This document shows positions 1 through 4,903 of a stretch of DNA of 5,329 nt, piece by piece. The translations under genes and the position numbers were made by a program. The notes under the pieces were generated by a model that saw only the letters and a program-made list of their open reading frames with translations, had not been told where the DNA came from and ran no database searches. The stretch's first letter is position 1, and the number at the start of each line of letters is the position of its first letter. Source of the stretch: Thermoplasmata archaeon M9B1D. Its GTDB lineage: Archaea; Thermoplasmatota; E2; DHVEG-1. The DNA lies in assembly GCA_002900535.1 (NCBI GenBank), contig MUGC01000091.1, positions 1 to 5,329 on the forward strand, given 5' to 3'.

Positions 1-346
1 TACAAAGTTTGGGAAGATATTTTCTCCTTTGTTCTTCTGTCCCATGTTCATATATATGACCAATACCAAGAGAATTATGTGCTTCTACAGTAAGTCCAGT
101 CGAGCCACAAATGCGGGAGATTTCTTCAAGAGCAATCATATAACCAACGCGATCAATTCCAGCTCCACCATATTTCTGTGGAACGGTCATACCCATAAGT
201 CCCATTTGACCCATCTTTTTATAAAGACCCTTTGGAAAATACTCTTCCTTGTCAATTTTATTTGCAATTGGTTTTATTTCTTTTTCACAAAACTCTCTAA
301 TTGTTTTTTGAAATAGTTTTTGTTCAGATGTAAGATTGAAATCCAA
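1..346 (-). CDS. Acyl-CoA dehydrogenase, N-terminal part (partial, runs off left edge)
   Basis: Reverse-strand translation gives 115 codons of a flavin-dependent acyl-CoA dehydrogenase, which oxidises an acyl-CoA to the trans-2-enoyl-CoA and passes electrons to an ETF. What is visible is the N-terminal helical domain: an opening resembling LTSEQKLFQKTIREF, then GLMGMTVPQKYGGAGID at about residues 49-65, EEISRICGSTGLTVEAH at 74-90, and GTEEQRRKYLPKL at 102-114. These are hallmark family blocks. Family members are about 380 residues, so roughly 265 residues, including the catalytic glutamate and the FAD/ETF-facing parts, lie outside the window. The start is TTG at 344-346: an in-frame stop lies four codons upstream and GGTGAT sits five bases before it. 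Substrate (short-chain fatty acid, branched-chain or glutaryl type) cannot be told from this part. It lies 79 bases downstream of the Ogg2 gene but has its own promoter-like sequence. Confidence 0.93.
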   Translation of the reverse strand, partial: MDFNLTSEQKLFQKTIREFCEKEIKPIANKIDKEEYFPKGLYKKMGQMGLMGMTVPQKYGGAGIDRVGYMIALEEISRICGSTGLTVEAHNSLGIGHIYEHGTEEQRRKYLPKLC

Positions 347-351
347 GTTTA

Positions 352-357
352 ATCACC
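352..357 (-). promoter_or_regulatory. Shine-Dalgarno GGTGAT fixing a TTG start
   Basis: On the reverse strand GGTGAT lies five bases before the TTG at 344-346. With the upstream in-frame stop, it supports TTG as the acyl-CoA dehydrogenase initiation codon. Confidence 0.6.
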
Positions 358-365
358 AATCCGAG

Positions 366-386
366 GATATAATTATTATCTAAAAA
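366..386 (-). promoter_or_regulatory. Probable TATA-type promoter of the acyl-CoA dehydrogenase gene
   Basis: The reverse strand has an A/T run, TTTTTAGATAATAATTATAT, whose TATA-like parts lie about 27-36 bases before the TTG start. That spacing suits an archaeal TBP/TFB promoter with a very short leader. A/T runs are common here, so the exact box is uncertain. Confidence 0.4.
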
Positions 387-394
387 CTTTTGGT

Positions 395-402
395 AAAAAA
401 AA
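395..402 (-). terminator. Oligo-T terminator downstream of Ogg2
   Basis: Reading the reverse strand past the Ogg2 stop there is a T5 run (415-419) and then T8 here. Archaeal RNA polymerase terminates at such U-tracts without an obligate hairpin. This probably separates Ogg2 from the acyl-CoA dehydrogenase transcript. Confidence 0.4.
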
Positions 403-425
403 TCTATTAGTGACAAAAATAAGTT

Positions 426-1049
426 CTATTTTAATATTTTACCGGTTTCCATATACCATAAATACAGATCTAATTCTGCTAGGGTAAGATTTGTTTTTTT
501 TGCAAGATCAATTAGCTTCTCTTCTATTTCCAAGTATTTATTTTTCGTAATCGTCTTCGGCTTATTAATTATATGATAAGAAGATAAGATATCTATAATA
601 TGAAAATCGATTATTGCGTAATCATCAAAACCTATATTTCTTAAAAAATGACTTGCTTCTTTATAACCTAAGCCTTTGACATTTTTTACAATCCATTCCC
701 TAACAGCTTTTTTATCATGAAAATTTACAATTCTAGATAGATCATTTTTACATTTTTGTGATTGATGTATATAATAGGCCCTTGTATTAGGAAATCTATG
801 ACCATATTCTCGTAATTTATTACATAATTGCTCTTTTGAGTCTGTAATAAAACATTGGCCAATTTCATTTTGGATTTTAATGCTTTTTTCAGCATTAAAA
901 TTTGCAGTAAGCATACAAAAACACATTTCTTTGAACAGTTCATCATTTGATTTTTTGTTAATATTTTTAAATTGTTTTATTCTTTGATTTACTTTTTGTT
1001 TAATATTTGTTTTTTTTAGTTGTTCAATTTTTGCAATTAAATCATTCAT
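426..1049 (-). CDS. ogg: N-glycosylase/DNA lyase, archaeal Ogg2 type (8-oxoguanine repair)
   Basis: This protein of 207 residues matches the archaeal Ogg2 family, bifunctional base-excision enzymes that remove 8-oxoguanine and cleave the abasic strand by beta-elimination. The CFCMLTANFNAEKS block is at residues 43-56 and YGHRFPNTRA at 82-91. The helix-hairpin-helix VKGLGYKEASHFLRNIG is at 124-140, with K130 the expected Schiff-base lysine. D148, in IIDFHI, is the expected catalytic aspartate. The chain ends ETGKILK, so the C-terminal lysine that Ogg2 enzymes use to recognise the base is present, and the length equals the Methanocaldococcus enzyme as I recall it. Phe149 follows the aspartate where I would expect a basic residue. 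There is no Shine-Dalgarno site before the ATG, and TATATA about 27 bases upstream suggests a leaderless mRNA. Confidence in family and function is high. Confidence 0.95.
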   Translation of the reverse strand: MNDLIAKIEQLKKTNIKQKVNQRIKQFKNINKKSNDELFKEMCFCMLTANFNAEKSIKIQNEIGQCFITDSKEQLCNKLREYGHRFPNTRAYYIHQSQKCKNDLSRIVNFHDKKAVREWIVKNVKGLGYKEASHFLRNIGFDDYAIIDFHIIDILSSYHIINKPKTITKNKYLEIEEKLIDLAKKTNLTLAELDLYLWYMETGKILK

Positions 1050-1070
1050 ATTCTTCAGCTTTAACTCAGG

Positions 1071-1080
1071 GGTATATATC
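1071..1080. promoter_or_regulatory. TATA box GGTATATATC: Ogg2 promoter (-), possibly also a rightward promoter
   Basis: TATATATA is centred at 1076, 27 bases before the A of the Ogg2 ATG. This is the archaeal spacing for a leaderless transcript and agrees with the missing ribosome binding site. Because the core is self-complementary it could also fire rightward, with a start near 1102, exactly at the left edge of the stem structure at 1101-1200. Confidence 0.5.
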
Positions 1081-1093
1081 TCTGTTTAAAAAA

Positions 1094-1206
1094 TGATAGG
1101 TGGGGTGAAGAAAGCTGGAGAGGGCCCCAAAAATATTATGAGGAGAGGAGGAAAGGATGGGATTTTTAAAATAATTATTCTCCAACATTTCGCCACCCCA
1201 AACTGT
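1094..1206. ncRNA. Candidate small structured RNA (unknown class, strand unresolved)
   Basis: There is no credible protein in this block, which is noticeably richer in G and C (43% over 1101-1200) than its A/T surroundings. It folds as a long imperfect stem. 1101-1107 pairs with 1194-1200 (7 bp), 1110-1113 with 1188-1191 (4 bp), 1114 with 1186, and 1116-1121 with 1179-1184 (6 bp), giving 18 Watson-Crick pairs with one bulge and few mismatches. An inner A/T stem pairs 1129-1134 with 1162-1167 around a purine-rich (plus-strand) loop. Leftward reading has TATA at 1226-1236 and T6 at 1088-1093, and turns two mismatches into G-U pairs. Rightward reading has TATA at 1071-1080 and T7 at 1227-1233, turns 1122/1178 into G-U, and gives a purine-rich RNA. 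I do not recognise RNase P, SRP, 5S, tRNA, C/D or H/ACA signatures. It may instead be a leader or a decayed inverted repeat. Confidence 0.4.
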
Positions 1207-1225
1207 GGTCAAGCTAACCTAAATT

Positions 1226-1236
1226 ATTTTTTTATA
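1226..1236 (-). promoter_or_regulatory. TATA-like box TATAAAAAAAT facing the structured block
   Basis: On the reverse strand TATAAAAAAAT would place a start near 1206, just outside the stem that begins at 1200. Read the other way, the same bases give a T7 run (1227-1233) that could terminate a rightward transcript. The two uses cannot be separated by sequence alone. Confidence 0.35.
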
Positions 1237-1245
1237 CCACCTCAT

Positions 1246-1264
1246 TTAATGATAAACAATGAGA
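1246..1264. repeat. Operator-like motif, copy A (AATGATAAACAAT)
   Basis: GATAAACAAT at 1251-1260 is identical to the core of copy C at 1414-1422 and flanks, and the three preceding bases also match but for one (AAT for AAC). The right half is degenerate. It sits just upstream of the leftward TATA at 1226-1236, where a regulator could touch that promoter. Confidence 0.35.
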
Positions 1265-1283
1265 TTATTAATCCACAAAGCCC

Positions 1284-1303
1284 CATTAATTAACAATCGT
1301 TAA
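1284..1303. repeat. Operator-like motif, copy B (AACAATCGTTAA)
   Basis: AACAATCGTTAA at 1292-1303 is an exact 12-base copy of the right half of copy C. Aligned over 20 bases the two match at 15 positions. Within itself TTAAC-AATC-GTTAA (1290-1303) is a perfect short inverted repeat. Confidence 0.45.
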
Positions 1304-1352
1304 ATGTAATCACGATATTTAAATGTTTTGGTTCATTTTAGATTAAATATTT

Positions 1353-1367
1353 CGAAAAGTATAAAAG
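1353..1367 (+). promoter_or_regulatory. Candidate BRE/TATA CGAAAAGTATAAAAG for the HTH gene
   Basis: A purine-rich element followed by TATAAAAG (1360-1367) resembles an archaeal BRE plus TATA. It would start transcription near 1389, leaving a leader of about 70 bases that contains operator copy C. A competing possibility is ATTTTAAGT at 1429-1437, about 27 bases before the ATG, giving a leaderless mRNA with copy C immediately upstream. Confidence 0.4.
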
Positions 1368-1409
1368 CAAATTTCTTCGAGAAAAAACATATTTGAAACA
1401 AATGTTACA

Positions 1410-1429
1410 TAACGATAAACAATCGTTAA
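1410..1429. promoter_or_regulatory. Palindromic operator candidate, copy C (TAACGAT-N5-ATCGTTA)
   Basis: TAACGAT (1410-1416) and ATCGTTA (1422-1428) are perfect inverted 7-base arms around AAACA, the form expected for a dimeric helix-turn-helix repressor. It lies 31 bases before the regulator's ATG and shares exact segments with copies A and B. Autoregulation by the downstream protein is the simplest reading, but it is an inference. Confidence 0.5.
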
Positions 1430-1459
1430 TTTTAAGTATTGATAATAACATTCCTTATT

Positions 1460-1792
1460 ATGAAACGCACTACTTGCGAATACATGATGTGGAATGGTTT
1501 GCCCGTAATTAGAAAAGAAATTGCAGAAAGTATGATTAATGATTTTGGTCTAACTCAAAAAGAGACTGCCGAAAGATTAGGAGTAACTCCTGCTGCTGTT
1601 TGTCAGTATGTTTCAAGAAAACGTGGAAGATTTGACATCAAAGATAAAAAACTAATAAGGGAAGTAAAACTATCTGCAAAAGCAATAATTGATAATGGGG
1701 ATGGACATATTATATCAGAAACATGCAGGATTTGTAAACTTTTACGATTAAGCGGAGAGCTTAATCTTTTTTGTCCGGGATGCGACGAATAA
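1460..1792 (+). CDS. Helix-turn-helix transcriptional regulator with C-terminal cysteine pairs (COG2522-like)
   Basis: From ATG 1460 the protein has 110 residues. It opens with CEYMMWNGLPVIRKEIAESM (6-25), like archaeal COG2522 regulators. A clear helix-turn-helix follows at about 30-54, with GLTQKETAERLGVTPAAVCQYVSRKRG as 30-56: Q33-A37 is the first helix, G41 the turn and P44-V51 the recognition helix. The tail carries C89-x2-C92 and C105-x2-C108, which could bind zinc or an iron-sulfur cluster, or sense redox; this is inferred from spacing alone. An in-frame TTG at 1439 would add seven hydrophobic residues (IITFLI-type), but the family normally begins close to the Cys-Glu motif, so the ATG is preferred. 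No Shine-Dalgarno site is seen, so it is probably leaderless. Operator-like repeats lie upstream. It converges with the DUF2156 gene, 7 bases apart. Its targets are unknown. Confidence 0.85.
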   Translation: MKRTTCEYMMWNGLPVIRKEIAESMINDFGLTQKETAERLGVTPAAVCQYVSRKRGRFDIKDKKLIREVKLSAKAIIDNGDGHIISETCRICKLLRLSGELNLFCPGCDE

Positions 1793-1799
1793 AGAGAAT

Positions 1800-2714
1800 C
1801 TATAAAATTAGATTTTGCTTTTCTACATGAAAGACTTCTATCATATGATCAGGGTGATATGACATCTTTGATTTTCTAAGACCTGGGAGATTCATGTCAG
1901 ATTCTCTATTTATATATTTAACATTTTTCTGAAGGATTTTTGCTGTTTGTTGATTAATAGCTTTGTATATTCCATCATAATCTGGTGATCCTTTTTCATA
2001 ATGAACAACAGCTGTATCAGGATTCATTTTTTCAAATACCGATAAAGCCTCTATTTTGTCATTAATTCTGATAGCAATACCAGATAGCCCCAAATCAAAG
2101 AAATGATCTGTTGAGTACAAAATTGCTTTTTTTTCATTTTCAAGAATTGGATCAGATTCACAGTCTTTCCAGAGGCACCAACGATGAAGAAATTCTTGTG
2201 CCTCATCCATGTTTTCTTTGGTTATATGCTCTATTGAAAAAAGATGATTTTTTTTAAACTTATTAAGACGGTTACGTATTTTACTATACGCAGACCCATT
2301 TAGTTGGGCAAGATTAGAAGCAAGATATACATAATCAAAATACTCCCTATGAGGTTTAAATATTGTTTTTGGATAATTCTGTTCCATCCATTTTTTTGCT
2401 TCAAAATCTATCATTCCAAAGGGACAATTGGTTTCTTGTTGTTTTGCTATTTTAAGTACTTGGTCAAAAACTTCTTTTTTTCTTTTACCAATAGGTGGTC
2501 TGAAACGAATATTATTTTCTATCCGACTCATTATTATAAGATTATTTTCAAATTCTAGGTATTTGTATTTGCTGTATTCCATCCAACTTATGAGTGATGT
2601 AAAAACATAATCACTATGGTTTGGTGGATATTCTTTATAGTATTTATCAAAAAGTGGTTTATCCTCAAGCTTAATTGGGATAAAATCCTCAATTGAAAGC
2701 AGTTTACTTTTCAT
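1800..2714 (-). CDS. DUF2156 protein (LPG synthetase C-terminal-like, tandem GNAT-fold)
   Basis: This protein of 304 residues resembles the DUF2156/COG4866 family, related to the catalytic domain of phosphatidylglycerol lysyltransferases (MprF/FmhB-like GNAT folds). Recognisable stretches are YPPNHSDYVFTSLISW near residues 29-44, the basic block AYSKIRNRLNKFKKNH near 142-157, EAQEFLHRW near 172-180, and a C-terminal YDGIYKAINQ...KYINRESDMNLPGLRKSKMSYHP segment near 245-288. The membrane domain of true MprF is absent, so this is a soluble stand-alone form; such proteins may transfer an aminoacyl or acyl group, but the substrate is unknown. The start ATG lies inside the upstream GNAT gene (11-base overlap) with no strong ribosome site, implying translational coupling. 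The 3' end converges with the HTH gene. Family call is good, biochemical role low. Confidence 0.88.
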   Translation of the reverse strand: MKSKLLSIEDFIPIKLEDKPLFDKYYKEYPPNHSDYVFTSLISWMEYSKYKYLEFENNLIIMSRIENNIRFRPPIGKRKKEVFDQVLKIAKQQETNCPFGMIDFEAKKWMEQNYPKTIFKPHREYFDYVYLASNLAQLNGSAYSKIRNRLNKFKKNHLFSIEHITKENMDEAQEFLHRWCLWKDCESDPILENEKKAILYSTDHFFDLGLSGIAIRINDKIEALSVFEKMNPDTAVVHYEKGSPDYDGIYKAINQQTAKILQKNVKYINRESDMNLPGLRKSKMSYHPDHMIEVFHVEKQNLIL

Positions 2715-3126
2715 CGTATTTCATTGGGGTATAATTTTTCATTTGTTTAAAATCTATGTTTTCGTAGAAACCTTCTTGATCTGGTTCTGCAATAAGTGCA
2801 ATCCAATTAATGTTTTTTGATTTACAATGGTTGATTAATTTTTTAACTATTTTTTTTCCGATACCTTTAGCTCTAAATTCAGATAAAATAACAAGATCTT
2901 GGATATATGCATCTGAAACTCCATCTGATAATACTCGCCCCATACCAATTGTTTTACCTGTTTTTTTATCTATTGCTATTGCAAATACAAAACTACCTTT
3001 GATTAAATGTTTTATTGCAGATTTATCGTAATGGTCTTTCCACCAGCCTCCTGCTTTGTAAAGATTTACTATTTCATCTTCTGGCCATTTTCTTACAAAT
3101 TTTATATCAAATTGTTCTTGTTTCAT
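2704..3126 (-). CDS. GNAT family N-acetyltransferase
   Basis: This 140-residue protein is a single-domain GNAT enzyme, which transfers an acetyl group from acetyl-CoA to an amine. IGMGRVLSDGVSDAYIQDLVIL (60-81) forms the central strands. R85-A-K-G-I-G90 is the acetyl-CoA pyrophosphate-binding R-x-x-G-x-G/A loop, followed by the helix KKIVKKLINHCK. WIALIAEPDQEGFYENIDF (108-126) gives the later strand and the FYE-x2-x-F motif. Length is normal for the family. The N-terminal LYKAGGWWKDHY (22-33) resembles a common subgroup of small GNATs of unknown acceptor. It overlaps the DUF2156 start by 11 bases and begins 58 bases after the AEC stop. TATA-like sequence on the reverse strand at about 3163-3180 could give it its own promoter. 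Acceptor substrate cannot be predicted. Confidence 0.92.
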   Translation of the reverse strand: MKQEQFDIKFVRKWPEDEIVNLYKAGGWWKDHYDKSAIKHLIKGSFVFAIAIDKKTGKTIGMGRVLSDGVSDAYIQDLVILSEFRAKGIGKKIVKKLINHCKSKNINWIALIAEPDQEGFYENIDFKQMKNYTPMKYDEK

Positions 3127-3184
3127 ATTATTTCCAATTTTTAACCCGAAACAATGTAATTGTATAAGAGTATTTTTAAATTAG

Positions 3185-4135
3185 TTAGAATGTGATGATT
3201 GATTCGAATAAATATATCATTAATGGAATTGAAATAAGAGATGTTAAAAAACTTGCGACAATAAACTGATTTACAATTGCTCTATTGCCGTCAGCCCTTT
3301 CTGTGACAATTGGTACAGCTGTCACAGGTGGTACAGATGCTTGAATGATAAGAATTAAAGCAATATGGTAATCCATGAAATTCTGAAAGTAGAAAATTAC
3401 TACAAGGAAAATAAGTGGAAATAAAAAATTTTTAATAATAACAAATTTTGTTATTTCTAACACTTGAAGTTTTCCTTTTTCTTTGAAATCATTGTATATG
3501 TTTCCACCAAGTATCAGAAAAAGAAGAGGTATTGTCATTGCACCTAGTAAGCTAAATATTCTTACTATGAAATTATCTTCGTTTATTTTCAACCCTAAAG
3601 ATGAAATAATTATTGCAATGATTGTTGCAATTAAAACAGGATGTATTATTTTTTTCCAGTTTATTTTAATTTTTTCTTTTGTTTTAAAAAATAAAAAATA
3701 TGTACTGAATAAAAGTGGTGGATAGAAAATAGTAAAGAAAAATAGATATAAAACATAAGAAGGATCATTGGGAAATATTCCTGTAAGTATTGCTAATGGA
3801 AAAAATATTGCATTTTGGAAAAAAAGGCTTATTGCAAATTCTCGTCTGTTTATTTTTTTAGATACAAACATAAAAATTATCGTTAATCCAAGGGATAGCG
3901 CTGAGAAAAAAACCCACCAGAGTGGTAGCTGCCACCAGTCAGGGTATTGATCTGGAGTAAAAGTAGTAATAATTCTTGCAAAAATTAGACTTGGTAGTGC
4001 TATTTCTAATGCTAGTGGTGAAAGTATTCCTATTACATTTTTTGGCAAGACTTTCTTTTTAATTATATAAAATCCAATAAGACCGATTACAAGTAAAACT
4101 ATGACGGATTCAAACGTTGTAACAAATAAATCCAA
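3185..4135 (-). CDS. AEC-family transporter (auxin efflux carrier-like permease)
   Basis: This integral membrane protein of 316 residues, with about ten hydrophobic segments (roughly 6-25, 36-55, 70-91, 102-121, 127-150, 163-182, 193-214, 230-250, 255-275, 288-312), has the 5+5 layout of the auxin efflux carrier/bile-acid transporter-like superfamily. Family-like features are LSPLALEIALPSLIF (38-52), FFQNAIFFPLAIL (105-117), GAMTIPLLFLILGGNIY (198-214) and QASVPPVTAVPIVTERADGN (265-284), with helix-breaking prolines in the crossover regions. Prokaryotic AEC members move organic acids such as malate or malonate, or amino acids; the substrate here is unknown. The start is TTG at 4133-4135, fixed by GGAGGT six bases upstream. 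It is the first gene of a probable unit with the GNAT and DUF2156 genes, and diverges from the hemerythrin gene. Confidence 0.9.
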   Translation of the reverse strand: MDLFVTTFESVIVLLVIGLIGFYIIKKKVLPKNVIGILSPLALEIALPSLIFARIITTFTPDQYPDWWQLPLWWVFFSALSLGLTIIFMFVSKKINRREFAISLFFQNAIFFPLAILTGIFPNDPSYVLYLFFFTIFYPPLLFSTYFLFFKTKEKIKINWKKIIHPVLIATIIAIIISSLGLKINEDNFIVRIFSLLGAMTIPLLFLILGGNIYNDFKEKGKLQVLEITKFVIIKNFLFPLIFLVVIFYFQNFMDYHIALILIIQASVPPVTAVPIVTERADGNRAIVNQFIVASFLTSLISIPLMIYLFESIITF

Positions 4136-4141
4136 TTATTT

Positions 4142-4147
4142 ACCTCC
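4142..4147 (-). promoter_or_regulatory. Strong Shine-Dalgarno GGAGGT before a TTG start
   Basis: On the reverse strand GGAGGT is separated by six bases from the TTG at 4133-4135. It is the best ribosome binding site in the window and decides the non-ATG start of the transporter. Confidence 0.8.
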
Positions 4148-4199
4148 AAATTCATTTTTTGTATCAGTTTTTTGTTTTTACACTTATCTTTTATTTTGT

Positions 4200-4222
4200 T
4201 AAAAATTATTATATGATAGTAT
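4200..4222 (+). promoter_or_regulatory. Probable promoter of the hemerythrin-desulforedoxin unit
   Basis: The divergent region 4136-4260 is very A/T-rich. TTATTATATGATAG (about 4207-4220) is the clearest rightward TATA-like element and would start transcription near 4238. The leftward promoter of the transporter must also lie here, but several A/T runs compete and none stands out. Confidence 0.4.
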
Positions 4223-4245
4223 TTCATTTAGGTTTTCTAATTTGT

Positions 4246-4250
4246 GAGGT
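4246..4250 (+). promoter_or_regulatory. Shine-Dalgarno GAGGT for the hemerythrin-like gene
   Basis: GAGGT lies ten bases before ATG 4261. An ATG at 4251 directly after it is out of frame, and an in-frame TGA at 4252-4254 rules out an earlier start. Confidence 0.55.
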
Positions 4251-4260
4251 ATGAAACATT

Positions 4261-4701
4261 ATGAGCCAACAAATTAGTATTCTTTCGTTGATGATAAAAG
4301 ATCATAGAAAACTTAATGATTTGATTGAAAAACTTGATGAATCGACAAAAAAAGATTTTGATTCTACGAAAGAAGTTTTTACAAAGTTTGAATGGGAGCT
4401 TGAAAAACATATTTTTACTGAAGAAAAAGCAATTTTTACTTCTTATAATCCTGAAAATGTGTCAGAAGGTTATAAGATGCTTCCGGAGCTTACAAAACAT
4501 CATAACTATATTGTAAATAAGCTTAATAATTGGCGTGAAGACATTCGTAAAAAAAGAGTATTAACTGATGTTTATAGTTTTAAAGAATTTCTTGATAATC
4601 ATAGACTGTTTGAAGAAGAAAAGGTTTATCCAAAGTTAGATGAATCCTTAAGTGAAGATGATAAAAGGCATGTTGTTGCTAAAATTAATGAATTGATTTA
4701 A
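4261..4701 (+). CDS. Hemerythrin HHE domain protein
   Basis: This 146-residue four-helix-bundle protein of the hemerythrin/HHE family binds a non-heme di-iron centre used to bind or sense O2, or to handle iron and nitric oxide. The ligand pattern is complete: H15 in IKDHRKL, H50 and E54 in EKHIFTEE (H-x3-E), H80 or H81 in TKHHNYI, and H114 and E118 in DNHRLFEEE (H-x3-E). The single domain fills the protein, with no sensor or regulator fusion, so a soluble O2-scavenging or delivery role is more likely than signalling; this is inference. There is no signal peptide, so it should be cytoplasmic. The desulforedoxin-like gene follows 13 bases after the stop, suggesting one mRNA. The start is fixed by the upstream in-frame stop and GAGGT. 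Confidence 0.92.
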   Translation: MSQQISILSLMIKDHRKLNDLIEKLDESTKKDFDSTKEVFTKFEWELEKHIFTEEKAIFTSYNPENVSEGYKMLPELTKHHNYIVNKLNNWREDIRKKRVLTDVYSFKEFLDNHRLFEEEKVYPKLDESLSEDDKRHVVAKINELI

Positions 4702-4714
4702 ATGGATTGATTTT

Positions 4715-4900
4715 ATGAAAAAAAATTATAAATGCGAAAAATGTAGTAAAACTGTTACTGTTTCAGATGGTTCTGTTCCTAACTGTTGCGGTAAACCTAT
4801 GAAAGAATTACCTCTTGATGTTTGTACTCAGCCTGCTCATGCTGAGCATTCTAGACCAATGGACCATGATGAACCTTGTGATGATGGAAGAGCAGGATAG
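4715..4900 (+). CDS. Desulforedoxin-like small metal protein with Cys/His-rich tail
   Basis: This 61-residue protein has N-terminal YKCEKCSKTVTVSDG and a CCGKPM motif, giving C7-x2-C10 and C24-C25. This is the cysteine pattern of desulforedoxin and of the N-terminal domain of desulfoferrodoxin, which hold one iron in a rubredoxin-type FeS4 site. The residues after about 32 are not part of desulforedoxin: a tail with C37, H42, H45, H51 and C55 ending CDDGRAG, which could bind another metal or dock a partner. I believe related small archaeal proteins share this ending, but cannot verify it here. It probably acts as a small electron carrier near the di-iron protein encoded upstream. The ribosome site is weak, so coupling to the hemerythrin gene is plausible. 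The end converges with the FTR gene, 3 bases apart. Confidence 0.82.
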   Translation: MKKNYKCEKCSKTVTVSDGSVPNCCGKPMKELPLDVCTQPAHAEHSRPMDHDEPCDDGRAG

Positions 4901-4903
4901 CTA

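Noticed and set aside
29..316. 95-codon rightward open frame
   Set aside because: It lies antisense within the clear acyl-CoA dehydrogenase coding sequence.
1094..1206. tRNA, 5S, RNase P, SRP, C/D or H/ACA RNA
   Set aside because: No T-loop consensus, no RNase P conserved cores, no clear C/D boxes and no ACA in the right place beyond the stem on either strand.
1091..1249. Miniature transposon with terminal inverted repeats (AAATGATAGGTGG against CCACCTCATTT)
   Set aside because: The outer repeats match only with a two-base gap, no target-site duplication is visible, and no second copy is in the window. A genome-wide copy search would settle it.
1093..1293. 66-codon rightward open frame across the structured intergenic block
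   Set aside because: Its composition is not protein-like, there is no convincing ribosome site, it resembles no family I know, and the same bases form a long stem.
1439..1459. Upstream TTG start for the HTH protein
   Set aside because: It adds a short hydrophobic segment atypical for the family and has no ribosome site; ATG 1460 places the conserved Cys-Glu opening where homologues have it.
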